DNA of 64,000 bases from Faecalibacter macacae (GCF_003687725.1 NZ_RDOJ01000009.1:56674-120673), one strand, 5' to 3'; shown: positions 1-8,187, numbered from the stretch's first letter. The notes: generated from the letters alone by a model not told the origin. Made by a program: numbers and translations.

Positions 1-1443
1 TTCAATAGAATCAATACATTTATTGTAGATTTCAGGTAACAGGGATTGGAATAATTGCATCAAATATCTGCTACTGTAAATAGCAGGAATGTATTGTAAC
101 TTTTGATATAAAATTCCAAGGATTAACTGTTGCAAGATGTTTTTAAGAAGTAAAATATGTCCGTTTTGGTAGACTAAATTTTGTTGTTGAAAAGCAGTAA
201 ACCAAGGCGAAATATAGGCTAAACGTTCTGTCCAATACTTTTCTTGTAATTGTTTGGTGTTAGTAGTTTCACAATGCTTTTTATTTAGTACTAAGTTACT
301 TTTCATAAACAAAACATTTTGATGTAATATGTATTTATTGATAAAATGCTGAAAGGTTTCTTCATTTTTTTGAAGCCATTCCAACGTATGAATTAAACAT
401 AATACTTCTACCTTCCCTTTGAAATGATTAGAAACTTTTTGAACAAGTGCATCGTGTTGTTGAATACGAAGTGTTGGAGCAATGATAAGCAGATTAAACT
501 TATAATTATGGGTACCATTCGAGTCATTTATTTTTTCTGTACTTAATAGATAAATCGAATCTATTTTATAGGTACGGATTAAAAAAGTAACGAGATTTTT
601 TAATAGCGTTTTTTCATTTAAACGATCTGGTAGTTGTGCATCGATTCGTTTCGTGTAAAAGATATTCGTTCGTTTAAATCCATGCGTTAGGATTTCTAAT
701 GCGCTTTTCATTGTTTTATCGAAAATACTTTTGGGAGTTTCTCCCAGTATATATTGCGATTGATCGATAAATGAAACCTCTTTAATTTTAGAGATTTTAT
801 AGACGATTTTTGAAAACACATGATAATACGCATCTATAAATAAAATAAATTCTTGCTCGTTATACTTGTGATGGAGGGAACTTGGGAGCAACATATTTTT
901 TAACAAATCAAAGTAATAAGAAAAGACTTCAAACAATGCTAAATGTGCCGCTTCGTAAAGTTGCTGTTTGACTAATGGAGCTACAAACATAGAAATAGCC
1001 TCATGTACCTTATTCTCAACTTCCTTAGTGTATTTTTGGTAATGTATTTTCGCCTTTTGTTTATCCGTAGTGTAAATATTTTGGAATAAACTGTTCCACC
1101 TCTTTAAATGATTGCTGTAAATAACATAGCAAGGCTGTAGATGTAATTGCAAATAACTAAAATGGAAATGTGAATCGTTTGATGAAACGGAATGATAATT
1201 TATCGTTATCAAAGTATCGTACTTTTCCAAAGCATGTAAGGCATTTACTTGTGATTGTAACTCATCAACTAAAGCATCATAGTTTTGTTTATCTACAACT
1301 AAGGTTATTATTTTTAGTTTACTGTGACCCACAGCTGTATAAAACACCAACAATAGTTCGACACGACAAACCGCATTGCTTATAAAATTTTGAACAGGAA
1401 TAGCCAAGTCTTTTGGTAGGTTTGTTTTGTTTAAATCTATCAT
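1..1443 (-). CDS. large hypothetical protein, C-terminus beyond left edge (partial)
   Basis: Reading the minus strand from the ATG at 1443 gives 481 codons without a stop, so the gene continues past the left edge. I do not recognise the protein with confidence. Residues about 25-75 look like an alpha/beta domain with hydrophobic strands and an NYHS segment. Residues about 120-200 are helical. Residues about 255-340 contain a second alpha/beta-like stretch (strands FNLLIIAP and VEVLCLI) followed by helices. This alternation recalls nucleotidyltransferase/HEPN proteins carried by Bacteroidota mobile elements, but no catalytic GS...DxD motif is evident, so that is a weak suggestion only. It is divergent from an XRE-type regulator and lies in accessory DNA. 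Confidence 0.75.
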   Translation of the reverse strand, partial: MIDLNKTNLPKDLAIPVQNFISNAVCRVELLLVFYTAVGHSKLKIITLVVDKQNYDALVDELQSQVNALHALEKYDTLITINYHSVSSNDSHFHFSYLQLHLQPCYVIYSNHLKRWNSLFQNIYTTDKQKAKIHYQKYTKEVENKVHEAISMFVAPLVKQQLYEAAHLALFEVFSYYFDLLKNMLLPSSLHHKYNEQEFILFIDAYYHVFSKIVYKISKIKEVSFIDQSQYILGETPKSIFDKTMKSALEILTHGFKRTNIFYTKRIDAQLPDRLNEKTLLKNLVTFLIRTYKIDSIYLLSTEKINDSNGTHNYKFNLLIIAPTLRIQQHDALVQKVSNHFKGKVEVLCLIHTLEWLQKNEETFQHFINKYILHQNVLFMKSNLVLNKKHCETTNTKQLQEKYWTERLAYISPWFTAFQQQNLVYQNGHILLLKNILQQLILGILYQKLQYIPAIYSSRYLMQLFQSLLPEIYNKCIDSIE

Positions 1444-1586
1444 AATCAATAATTTAAAAAATGAATACTTCAAAATTGATTAATTATAACGAGGTATCGA
1501 ACCATAAAATGAAGTAACGTACCACGAATAGGTGGTAAATAACATTTTTAGAGAAAATATTTAGGGAATATTTTAAGAAAATAGCC

Positions 1587-1594
1587 TATATTTG
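1587..1594 (+). promoter_or_regulatory. -7 promoter element of the XRE gene
   Basis: TATATTTG matches the Bacteroidota TAnnTTTG -7 consensus and lies 20 bases before the ATG at 1615. No clear TTG -33 element was found. Confidence 0.5.
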
Positions 1595-1614
1595 AGTATA
1601 TATAATTTTGGCTT

Positions 1615-2022
1615 ATGGTAACGACACAAAAAAAACATTTAGGACGCAACATCAGTCGCATACGAGAAATGAAGGGAATGAAACAAGAAACTTTAGCTGA
1701 ACTGTTAGGTATTAGTCAACAAAAAATGTCGGTACTTGAAAACACAGCTGATTTGGAAGATGTGAAACTTGACGATATTGCGAAAGCCCTTGAAGTGCCT
1801 ACACAAGCCATTAAAGAATATTCGGATGAACGTATGATTAATATTATTTCTAATAATACTTTTTATAATGATTCATCTGCTGTGAAAAATTTATACAATC
1901 CAACCTTCAACCCTTTAGATAAATTGGTTGAGGCATACGAAGAAAACAAGAAATTGTACGAGCGTCTGTTAGCTGCTGAAAAGGAAAAATTAACTTATAT
2001 AGAGCAATTATTAAAAAAATAA
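1615..2022 (+). CDS. XRE-family helix-turn-helix transcriptional regulator
   Basis: A 135-residue protein with an N-terminal Cro/C1-type helix-turn-helix at about residues 10-60: basic first helix, then KQETLAELLG-ISQQKMSVLE, the turn and recognition helix. The C-terminal 35 residues are charged and helical (EAYEENKKLYERLLAAEKEKL), probably a coiled coil for dimerisation. Small XRE proteins of this build are common on conjugative and integrative elements of Flavobacteriia, which fits the surrounding accessory genes. It is transcribed away from the large unknown gene at 1-1443 and may control both. A hairpin terminator follows directly. Confidence 0.85.
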   Translation: MVTTQKKHLGRNISRIREMKGMKQETLAELLGISQQKMSVLENTADLEDVKLDDIAKALEVPTQAIKEYSDERMINIISNNTFYNDSSAVKNLYNPTFNPLDKLVEAYEENKKLYERLLAAEKEKLTYIEQLLKK

Positions 2023-2056
2023 ATTTTGTTATAAAAACACACTATATTATATAAGT

Positions 2057-2093
2057 AAAAAAATCGGCTATGAATTAATAGTCGATTTTTTTG
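2057..2093 (+). terminator. intrinsic terminator after the XRE gene
   Basis: AAAAAATCGRCT-type arm and its complement around ATGAATTA, followed by a T run ending near 2093. Confidence 0.6.
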
Positions 2094-2190
2094 TTTTTAT
2101 ATTCAAAATAAAGTTAATGTACTTTCTATGCTTATGTATAAAGTATTTAAATGTTATTACAATCATTAGTAGCTTTGGTTTTTAAACGCT

Positions 2191-2223
2191 GGATAAAGGC
2201 AAGATAAAGGCAGGATAATGGCA
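2191..2223 (+). repeat. three 11-bp direct repeats in phase with the DNA helix
   Basis: GGATAAAGGCA, AGATAAAGGCA and GGATAATGGCA follow one another with no spacer, one repeat per helical turn. They sit in the 340-base gap between the XRE gene and the lipoprotein gene. The arrangement resembles iterons or excisionase/integrase arm sites; function not established. Confidence 0.7.
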
Positions 2224-2326
2224 GTAGTATGACTGGACTAGTATTGATATAAATATATGATGTTTCACTGAAAGTGTTAAAATTAATAAATCATAAATAA
2301 ATTATAGTATATAACACAAAAATCAA

Positions 2327-2334
2327 TATGTTTG
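2327..2334 (+). promoter_or_regulatory. -7 promoter element of the lipoprotein gene
   Basis: TATGTTTG fits TAnnTTTG and lies 29 bases before the ATG at 2364. Confidence 0.45.
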
Positions 2335-2363
2335 CAACCTACTAAATACGATAAAGTACAATT

Positions 2364-2789
2364 ATGAAAAAAGCTGTTCTATTAGCAGGTTTAATAACTT
2401 TTACATTCTCTTTAAGTAGTTGTGGAGTAATGTTTGGAGGTAGCCATTATGATGCAAATATTAAAGTTGCTGAACATCCAAATGCTCAAATCTATGCAAA
2501 TGGAGAAAAAATTGGAGAAGGGGAAGTTTCTAAATCATTTAAAAGAAACAAAGATTTAAAGATTGAAGTGAAGCAAGATGGTTGTGAACCAAAATCACAA
2601 AATTTTGAAAAAACATTTAGAACTGAAAACTTTATTTTAAGTGTTATTTCATGGGGATTACCTGGAATTATTGTTGATTTAGCTTCAGGGGCTTCTTATA
2701 AACCAGACCATAAGCACAATAATTCAGTTGAAAAAGTATCAGATAAAGAATACAAATTCAATATTGATTATTCTGAATGTAAGTTATAA
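2364..2789 (+). CDS. PEGA-like lipoprotein
   Basis: A 141-residue protein with a lipoprotein signal: basic MKK, a hydrophobic core, then SLSS before Cys20, so it should be lipidated and membrane-anchored. Residues about 35-60 (NAQIYANGEKIGEGEVSKSF) resemble a PEGA-type beta domain, in which a short strand presents a xxNGxxxGxxP-like turn. A hydrophobic segment at about 95-115 (ILSVISWGLPGIIVDLASG) may insert in or lie on the membrane, and two further Cys occur at about 71 and 139. Similar small lipoproteins are widespread in Bacteroidota with unknown role. It converges on the endonuclease-like gene, sharing a bidirectional terminator. Confidence 0.75.
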   Translation: MKKAVLLAGLITFTFSLSSCGVMFGGSHYDANIKVAEHPNAQIYANGEKIGEGEVSKSFKRNKDLKIEVKQDGCEPKSQNFEKTFRTENFILSVISWGLPGIIVDLASGASYKPDHKHNNSVEKVSDKEYKFNIDYSECKL

Positions 2790-2794
2790 ATATT

Positions 2795-2828
2795 AAAACC
2801 TCAACTAAATTAATAGTTGAGGTTTTTT
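2795..2828. terminator. bidirectional terminator
   Basis: Perfect inverted repeat AACCTCAACTA / TAGTTGAGGTT with A and T runs outside. It serves the lipoprotein gene and the converging minus-strand gene, whose stop codon lies within it. Confidence 0.8.
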
Positions 2829-4171
2829 ATTTCAGTTAGAATATTGTTAAGCTTTAGACTTAAATCTTCATCATAATTAATAATGTAAAGTTTACAATTA
2901 TTTTCAAAACATTTTTTTTGTTTTTCTAAGTCTCTTATTTGATTTTGTTTAAGACCTTCATCACCACCAAAGAAACTAATAGATTCGTAATGTTGTTTAC
3001 CATTGTATTCAATAGCTATATTTAATTCTTTAATATAAACGTCAAATCTTTGTCTACCTAACCATTTTGGTGAATATTGACTGATAATATTATATCCAAG
3101 TAAATTTTCTTTAAAAAAGTTATATACAATAGTTTCTTTATAATAACTTCCTATGTCTTTAAATCCTTTTGTATTGCGAAGATATTTTTCAATTTCTTTT
3201 AAATTATTGATAAATAGTTGTTCAAATTCTTTTTTTACATTTTGTGTTAAATTGAATGAATTTAAAGTTTCATTGTGTTTATTCTTAGGATAGTTATAAT
3301 CGAATTCATCTTCAATATTTTTATATCTTGTATGAATATCAATTCCTAATAAATCATTTATATCTAATTCAAGTATATTATCTAAAAATACATTATTTTC
3401 AATGTAGTCGAGTATATAAAATCTTCGAATATCATTGTCATCAAATAATTCTGAATATTGTTCTAAATAGGTAATATCAATTATTTCATTGGTGCTTTTT
3501 GCAAATTGATAAAACTTCGTATTAATAAATGTTTTTTTTCTGAAGTTTATTAGACAATCTAAAATATCTTGATTTGTTATTTTATATTGAAATATATAAT
3601 AGCCGATAATAAATTCAAATGGACTTAATAATTTATAATGTTTCAAAAGATTGAATTTTTCAGTCGGTGTAATATTATTATAACAAGTTATTATTCCTCT
3701 AATTTCAGTTCTTCCACACCATATATTATCTGAAAATGAATATAAATAGTCAGTAATGTAAGTATTAAATAAAGTTGTTTCTATTTGATTTATATAGTCG
3801 TAAGACGATAAAAAATATAAAACTGAGGAATTTAATACATCTTGTGTAATTAATATTTTATTATTGTTAGGCAAGATATAAACTGGCACCCAAAATGTAT
3901 CAGAACTACTATGAATAATATTTCCACAAGGATAACAAGATTTATCACCTAACAGATACAATAAATTATTATGAACTATAACTTCAAAAGAAGAGCTTAT
4001 ACCATCATCAAATATTATTTTATTTAGCCTATGAATATTTTCTTTATTATAATCTATTTGGCGTTGATTTAATTCAAAATTTGACTTAACAATACTTCTT
4101 TGATGTATTGATTTTAAATCAATATTGTATTTGTTTAAATAAGATATTTCAATAAGTTTTTCTTTATTCAT
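2810..4171 (-). CDS. hypothetical protein with C-terminal PD-(D/E)XK nuclease-like domain
   Basis: 453 residues. The first ~330 match nothing I know; they are rich in Ile, Asn and Tyr and contain a Cys pair near residue 80 (CYPC). The last ~100 residues look like a restriction-endonuclease fold: a helix with E (KETIVYNFFKEN), then RFDVYIKE (Asp377), IAIEYNGKQHY (Glu388, Gln393, His394), then a Lys-rich helix and a KLYIINYDE strand. This is the D-x(10)-E-x-N-G-x-Q-H layout of DUF559/Vsr-like proteins. It lies 33 bases downstream of the CoiA-like gene on the same strand and is probably co-transcribed with it. Together they suggest DNA processing or defence; no specific function can be assigned. 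Very AT-rich, like other accessory genes here. Confidence 0.75.
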   Translation of the reverse strand: MNKEKLIEISYLNKYNIDLKSIHQRSIVKSNFELNQRQIDYNKENIHRLNKIIFDDGISSSFEVIVHNNLLYLLGDKSCYPCGNIIHSSSDTFWVPVYILPNNNKILITQDVLNSSVLYFLSSYDYINQIETTLFNTYITDYLYSFSDNIWCGRTEIRGIITCYNNITPTEKFNLLKHYKLLSPFEFIIGYYIFQYKITNQDILDCLINFRKKTFINTKFYQFAKSTNEIIDITYLEQYSELFDDNDIRRFYILDYIENNVFLDNILELDINDLLGIDIHTRYKNIEDEFDYNYPKNKHNETLNSFNLTQNVKKEFEQLFINNLKEIEKYLRNTKGFKDIGSYYKETIVYNFFKENLLGYNIISQYSPKWLGRQRFDVYIKELNIAIEYNGKQHYESISFFGGDEGLKQNQIRDLEKQKKCFENNCKLYIINYDEDLSLKLNNILTEIKNLNY

Positions 4172-4204
4172 ATGTTTATATAAAGTTAAATGTATAGCAT
4201 ATAG

Positions 4205-5680
4205 CTAATTGCCTAAGTGAAAATTCATAAAATCTTTTATTTCAATTTTCTTCAATCTATCCTCATCAATTCTTTTAAGTAAATATGATTCCCCTATATC
4301 AAAATAGATAGTGCAATTAGATTCCTTCCAGCTCTTTCTCTCATTCTTCCAATGGAATTTATATATACCTTTATAATCCTTCATTATTTGGAATTTCTTA
4401 TCTATATAGTCTTTTTCTAATTTTTTATAACTCTTATCTTGTTCTATTTTTTGATTTTTAAAGATTTGAAGTTTTTCATCTTCTAAATTCTTTAGTTTAT
4501 CTTTTAGATTACTTATAATTATTTTTATATCGTTTATTTCTTTAGTAATTTCTTTAATTAAATTTTTAAGATTTAGATATAGTTCATTACTTATTTTATC
4601 TTTTAAAATAGAAAATGAATTCTCAAAAAAGATGATTTTTTGGTTGTTAATCTCTGTATCTTTCTGTAATTCATCGGTATAAATCGTTAAGTTTATTGCG
4701 AATTCATACTGCTCAATTTTAGAAGAAATTCTTTTAAACTCCATTTCATTTTTAAATTGTATTATTTTAGGGAAAAGTGAATTTTTACTTTCTTTTAGAA
4801 TGGCAATAGTTTTATAGAAACTAGTAGAAGATATTTTATTATATGGGACTATTTTATAAATTATTCCTTCTAAATCATAGTTTTCAAGATTATTTATTGC
4901 TTTTAGTTTTTCTTCGTTTTTTAAAATAATATCTTGTAGTTTATGTATATTATTTCTTATATTTTTTAAATTAGTTTTATCTACTAAGTCTATTTTTCGT
5001 CTAATTTCGTCTGTTTCATAATCATCAATGTATGCATCTTTTATCCATTTTTTAATAATGGAGTCTGAAAATTCTATAAAATTAACCTCTCTTTCTTTTA
5101 ATCTATTTACTTTATTCTGTTTAAGCTTTACTTTATCTAATAGATTATCTACATCTTCTGAAATCTCCTTATATTCTTCTGATAATGTTTTAAGTTCTCT
5201 AGTATATAATTCATTGACAGAGTTAAGAAGTTGATTTTGGTTGATTCCAAGTTCTTTCAAATTTGTAGAAACTAGACTTTTACATTTTAAGTTATTCTTA
5301 AATCCAATAGCGTTAACAACCCAAATCATATCTTGATAAAAATTTTCTCTTATTTTTATAGTAGAAGAAGAAATATTAGAGTTTTGAAATTCAATAACAA
5401 GTCCTTTTTTTGTTTTTATATCAGCTATGTGTTTTTCATTATCATTTTCTATTATTATTTCTTGCCAATTTTCAGGAAATTTTGATTTCCAATTTAGATG
5501 CCATTCTGTTTCTGTTTCATTCCACGAATCACAATCTCTAAAACCTTTATGTTGCCAATGCCATTCATAGATTTCACCACATTTGCCAATTACTAATCCA
5601 TCGCATAATGGGCAAAAAGCTTTTTGTCCTGATTTTGTTGGTTTTATTCTTCTTTTATTTTCATCTAATGCAAATTTCAT
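4205..5680 (-). CDS. CoiA-like nuclease with long coiled coil
   Basis: 491 residues. The N-terminal ~140 resemble competence protein CoiA: a metal-binding cluster (CPLC at 23-26, Cys34, HWQH at 41-44), then ETEWHLNWK (Glu59, His61), then HIADIKTKKGLVIEFQNSNIS, where Asp87 and Glu97-x-Gln99 form a PD-(D/E)XQ active site, and FYQDMIWVV. Residues about 145-430 are Lys/Glu/Leu-rich and strongly predicted coiled coil. The C-terminal ~50 residues (KFHWKNERKSW...) form a small domain of unknown role. CoiA proper acts on incoming DNA in competent Gram-positives. In Bacteroidota, related proteins occur on mobile elements, where the substrate is unknown. First gene of a probable two-gene unit with the nuclease-like protein downstream. 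Confidence 0.78.
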   Translation of the reverse strand: MKFALDENKRRIKPTKSGQKAFCPLCDGLVIGKCGEIYEWHWQHKGFRDCDSWNETETEWHLNWKSKFPENWQEIIIENDNEKHIADIKTKKGLVIEFQNSNISSSTIKIRENFYQDMIWVVNAIGFKNNLKCKSLVSTNLKELGINQNQLLNSVNELYTRELKTLSEEYKEISEDVDNLLDKVKLKQNKVNRLKEREVNFIEFSDSIIKKWIKDAYIDDYETDEIRRKIDLVDKTNLKNIRNNIHKLQDIILKNEEKLKAINNLENYDLEGIIYKIVPYNKISSTSFYKTIAILKESKNSLFPKIIQFKNEMEFKRISSKIEQYEFAINLTIYTDELQKDTEINNQKIIFFENSFSILKDKISNELYLNLKNLIKEITKEINDIKIIISNLKDKLKNLEDEKLQIFKNQKIEQDKSYKKLEKDYIDKKFQIMKDYKGIYKFHWKNERKSWKESNCTIYFDIGESYLLKRIDEDRLKKIEIKDFMNFHLGN

Positions 5681-5730
5681 TTTAGTTAGTTTTTTAATAA
5701 ATTAAAGCATTTATTTATTATAAATAACAA

Positions 5731-5756
5731 TAAACCCTCAAATAAATGAGGGTTTA
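5731..5756. terminator. hairpin between CoiA-like gene and DUF6371 remnant
   Basis: TAAACCCTCA / TGAGGGTTTA with loop AATAAA, flanked by A/T-rich DNA. It could end minus-strand transcription from the remnant at 5796. Confidence 0.55.
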
Positions 5757-5795
5757 AAAGTTTTATTAAATGCTACATAAAAAACATTTACTACA

Positions 5796-6197
5796 TTAAT
5801 TATGATTTCTGAACAATTGCCAATTGTGATTGATTAGAAAATCAGCTAAATCATACCCTTTATTACGTTGTTCAGTTGTGGCAACTTTCTCTAAATAATC
5901 AGAAACACTAATCTGAATATTAGGATATAATTTTCTTAATAATTCAGCTTTCTTGTTCCATTCGTTATAGGCAATTTTATCTTTGGATAAGTCAGGATAT
6001 AACGTAACTTTTCTGTTTTGGATAGCCTTAAATTTATCTTCACTCAATCCGTTTAACATGGTTGCAGAAAGCCAAATTGTATTGAATGGATTATCAGGAA
6101 AACCATAATACAAAGTACAGATTAAAGCAGTTTTAGGAGCTTCTACAATTGCAATTGGGTTGTTTTTGTACTTGCTTACTATATGTGCTCTATCTTT
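5796..6197 (-). pseudogene. C-terminal fragment of a DUF6371-like mobile-element protein
   Basis: The frame is open from a stop at 6198-6200 to 5796 and encodes about 133 residues: NNPIAIVEAPKTALICTLYYGFPDNPFNTIWLSA..., then a hydrophilic tail. The IAIVEAPKTA motif followed by the TLYPDLSKD segment is what I recall of DUF6371, a Toprim/primase-like protein on Bacteroidota mobilisable elements. Family members are several hundred residues long, so the N-terminal part is missing. There is no good ATG; only a TTG at 6113 inside the conserved core. Upstream it overlaps, in another frame, the tail of the zinc-finger fragment, so a deletion or frameshift probably joined two genes. Confidence 0.65.
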
Positions 6198-6433
6198 TTA
6201 TCATTCGTGTTGTAATCATTGAGCCAAGAAGGTAATTGTTTAGTTACAGATTTGAACTTCGTATTAAGAATAGGAGCTTGCTCAATTTCGGATTTCTGTT
6301 CTAATCTCTTTCTTAATTTATAGTGTTGGCTATTGCATTTATGCGTACAATATTTTGTTGTGGTTTTATGTGCTTCGAACATATTTCCACAATTCAAACA
6401 TTGTTTAAGAATCTTAATATTTGCTTCACTCAT
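6179..6433 (-). pseudogene. N-terminal fragment of a zinc-finger/HTH mobile-element protein
   Basis: 84 residues beginning MSEANIKILKQCLNCGNMFEAHKTTTKYCTHKCNSQHYKLRKR. The CxxC...CxxxC pattern at residues 12-33 is a compact zinc finger. In relatives I recall, this module precedes an excisionase-type helix-turn-helix (SVKDVAALLxCS...), which is absent here: the frame instead runs into the DUF6371 remnant and stops. It is therefore read as a truncated regulator left from a mobile element, though a short functional zinc-finger protein cannot be excluded. Confidence 0.6.
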
Positions 6434-6539
6434 CTATCCAATTATTTAGAGTTAATAAAATAACATTAGAAGTATTAAGAGTAATTAAGGGACTTTATCT
6501 CGCTAAAAATTTGATTTTCAGCTTATTTTTTGCCTTATT

Positions 6540-6572
6540 AAAGTATAAAAGCTACAAGAAAGGTACAAGAAA
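6540..6572 (+). repeat. second 11-bp direct repeat array
   Basis: GCTACAAGAAA and GGTACAAGAAA are contiguous, preceded by a weaker copy (AAAGTATAAAA). The period again equals one helical turn. It lies between the zinc-finger remnant and the 3' end of mnmE. Confidence 0.55.
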
Positions 6573-6624
6573 TATCAAAATATATATAAAAGGATATAAA
6601 TAAAACGTAAGTTTGTAAAAGAAG

Positions 6625-6660
6625 AAAACCTCCTAAAATCAATGCTTTAAGAGGTTTTGT
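6625..6660 (-). terminator. terminator of mnmE
   Basis: AAAACCTC and GAGGTTTT arms flank an AT-rich loop that can extend the stem (AAA/TTT). It lies 30 bases past the mnmE stop. Confidence 0.6.
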
Positions 6661-6688
6661 TATTGTTTTGTTATTGTTTAGTTTGATG

Positions 6689-6709
6689 TGGTTACTTCCC
6701 GATACAGAA
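6689..6709 (-). other. candidate integration (att) site at the mnmE 3' end
   Basis: The last codons of mnmE (F-C-I-G-K-stop, TTCTGTATCGGGAAGTAA on the minus strand) correspond to the attB used by SGI1-type genomic islands in thdF/mnmE of Proteobacteria. Here, mobile-element remnants begin immediately beyond this point. No second copy of the 18-bp core was found within 1-6690, so the other end, if any, is outside the window. Confidence 0.4.
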
Positions 6710-8089
6710 CTTCCCGAAGATAGTTCCTAAAATATCTTGGTCAACATCAATTTCTCCTGTAATATGCCCTAAATAAGTTAAGGCTTCACGGATATCCATC
6801 GCTAATAAATCTCCAGGAAGTCCCACGTCCATACCTTGTTTGATTTTACCAATTTGGATTAATGTGTTTTGTAATGCTTCTAAGTGACGAGAATTTGTTA
6901 CAATTGTATCGTCTTGGTTCGATCCTTTTAATTTCATTTGATAAACCAATTGTTCTTTTAAAGCTTCAATATTGTATTGATCTTTAGCAGAAATTTCTAA
7001 GTGAACAATATCTTTAAACTCTTGTTTAATTGCCTCAGAAATCACAGATTCATTATTTGTAACATCAATTTTGTTGGCTACATTAAAAACGATTTTATCT
7101 TTTCCTTGTAGTTCATCTAATTGCTGTGCAATTTGATTTTCTTCTGTGATATTTGAATCGTATAAGTAAATAACAATAGATGCATCATTTATCTTTTCAA
7201 AAGTCTTTTCAATACCAATTTGTTCAATTGTATCTCCAGCTTCACGTATTCCAGCTGTATCTATAAAGCGGAAACCTACACCATCAATGTAAATTGTTTC
7301 TTCGATGGTATCACGAGTTGTTCCTTCAATATCAGAAACAATGGCACGTTCTTCGTTCAATAAGGCGTTTAATAAAGTCGATTTACCAGCATTTGGAGCT
7401 CCAACAATTGCAACAGGTACACCATTTTTAATTACATTACCAAAAGCAAACGAATCAGCTAATCGTTTTAAGATAGATTGTAATTGATTTAATAAAGCAT
7501 AGAATTGTGTACGATCTGCAAATTCAACATCTTCTTCAGAAAAATCTAATTCTAATTCCATTAAAGCAGCAAAATTGATCATTTGATCGCGTAAATCTTT
7601 AATTTGGTTAGAAAAACCACCACGCATCTGCTTAATAGCAATTTCGTGTGACGCTTTAGAATCTGAAGCAATTAAATCTGCAACAGCTTCGGCTTGAGTT
7701 AAATCCATTTTACCATTCCAAAATGCACGGAAAGTATATTCACCAGGATTCGCATTTCGGATTCCGATTTTATTTAAAAGTTCTAATACTTTTTGTTGTA
7801 TATAAATCGATCCGTGTGTTGAAATCTCAACAACATCTTCACCAGTATATGAATGTGGATTTTTGAATATAGAGAATAATGCCTCATCAATAATTGTATC
7901 ACCATCCATTAGATATCCTAAGTGAATTGTATGAGATTCAGCATCATTTAAAGATTTATTTTTATTGAATTTTGATTGATAAATCTGAGCTACTTTCGTG
8001 ATAGCATCTGGTCCAGAAACACGTATAACGGCAATGGCACCCATTCCGTTCGCTGTAGCTAATGCGCAAATTGTATCGTTATTAATCAT
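6692..8089 (-). CDS. mnmE: tRNA uridine-5-carboxymethylaminomethyl modification GTPase MnmE
   Basis: 465 residues from the Met in MINNDTICALATA. The longer open frame adds five residues that overlap the promoter. N-terminal folate-binding domain at about 1-120, a helical domain, then an inserted G domain: P-loop GAPNAGKS (230-237), TTRD (257-260), DTAG (277-280) and NKID (339-342). The C-terminal CIGK (462-465) supplies the Cys required for modification. With MnmG it installs carboxymethylaminomethyl groups at wobble U34 of certain tRNAs in the cytoplasm. Full length and intact. Its 3' end borders the accessory region and may serve as an attachment site. Confidence 0.97.
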   Translation of the reverse strand: MINNDTICALATANGMGAIAVIRVSGPDAITKVAQIYQSKFNKNKSLNDAESHTIHLGYLMDGDTIIDEALFSIFKNPHSYTGEDVVEISTHGSIYIQQKVLELLNKIGIRNANPGEYTFRAFWNGKMDLTQAEAVADLIASDSKASHEIAIKQMRGGFSNQIKDLRDQMINFAALMELELDFSEEDVEFADRTQFYALLNQLQSILKRLADSFAFGNVIKNGVPVAIVGAPNAGKSTLLNALLNEERAIVSDIEGTTRDTIEETIYIDGVGFRFIDTAGIREAGDTIEQIGIEKTFEKINDASIVIYLYDSNITEENQIAQQLDELQGKDKIVFNVANKIDVTNNESVISEAIKQEFKDIVHLEISAKDQYNIEALKEQLVYQMKLKGSNQDDTIVTNSRHLEALQNTLIQIGKIKQGMDVGLPGDLLAMDIREALTYLGHITGEIDVDQDILGTIFGKFCIGK

Positions 8090-8093
8090 AGTA

Positions 8094-8101
8094 CAAAAAT
8101 A
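8094..8101 (-). promoter_or_regulatory. -7 promoter element of mnmE
   Basis: TATTTTTG on the minus strand, only 4 bases before the chosen ATG, implying a leaderless or very short-leader transcript. Confidence 0.4.
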
Positions 8102-8157
8102 CAAAATTCAATTAGAGTAAAACCAATCAGTCTTAATAAATAATAAGTATAATATAG

Positions 8158-8187
8158 TTGTATTTATTAAATAATGACATACATTTG
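8158..8187 (+). promoter_or_regulatory. promoter of the surface-protein operon
   Basis: TTG at 8158-8160 and TACATTTG at 8180-8187, spaced 19 bases, match the Bacteroidota -33/-7 consensus; the ATG is at 8242. Confidence 0.6.
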
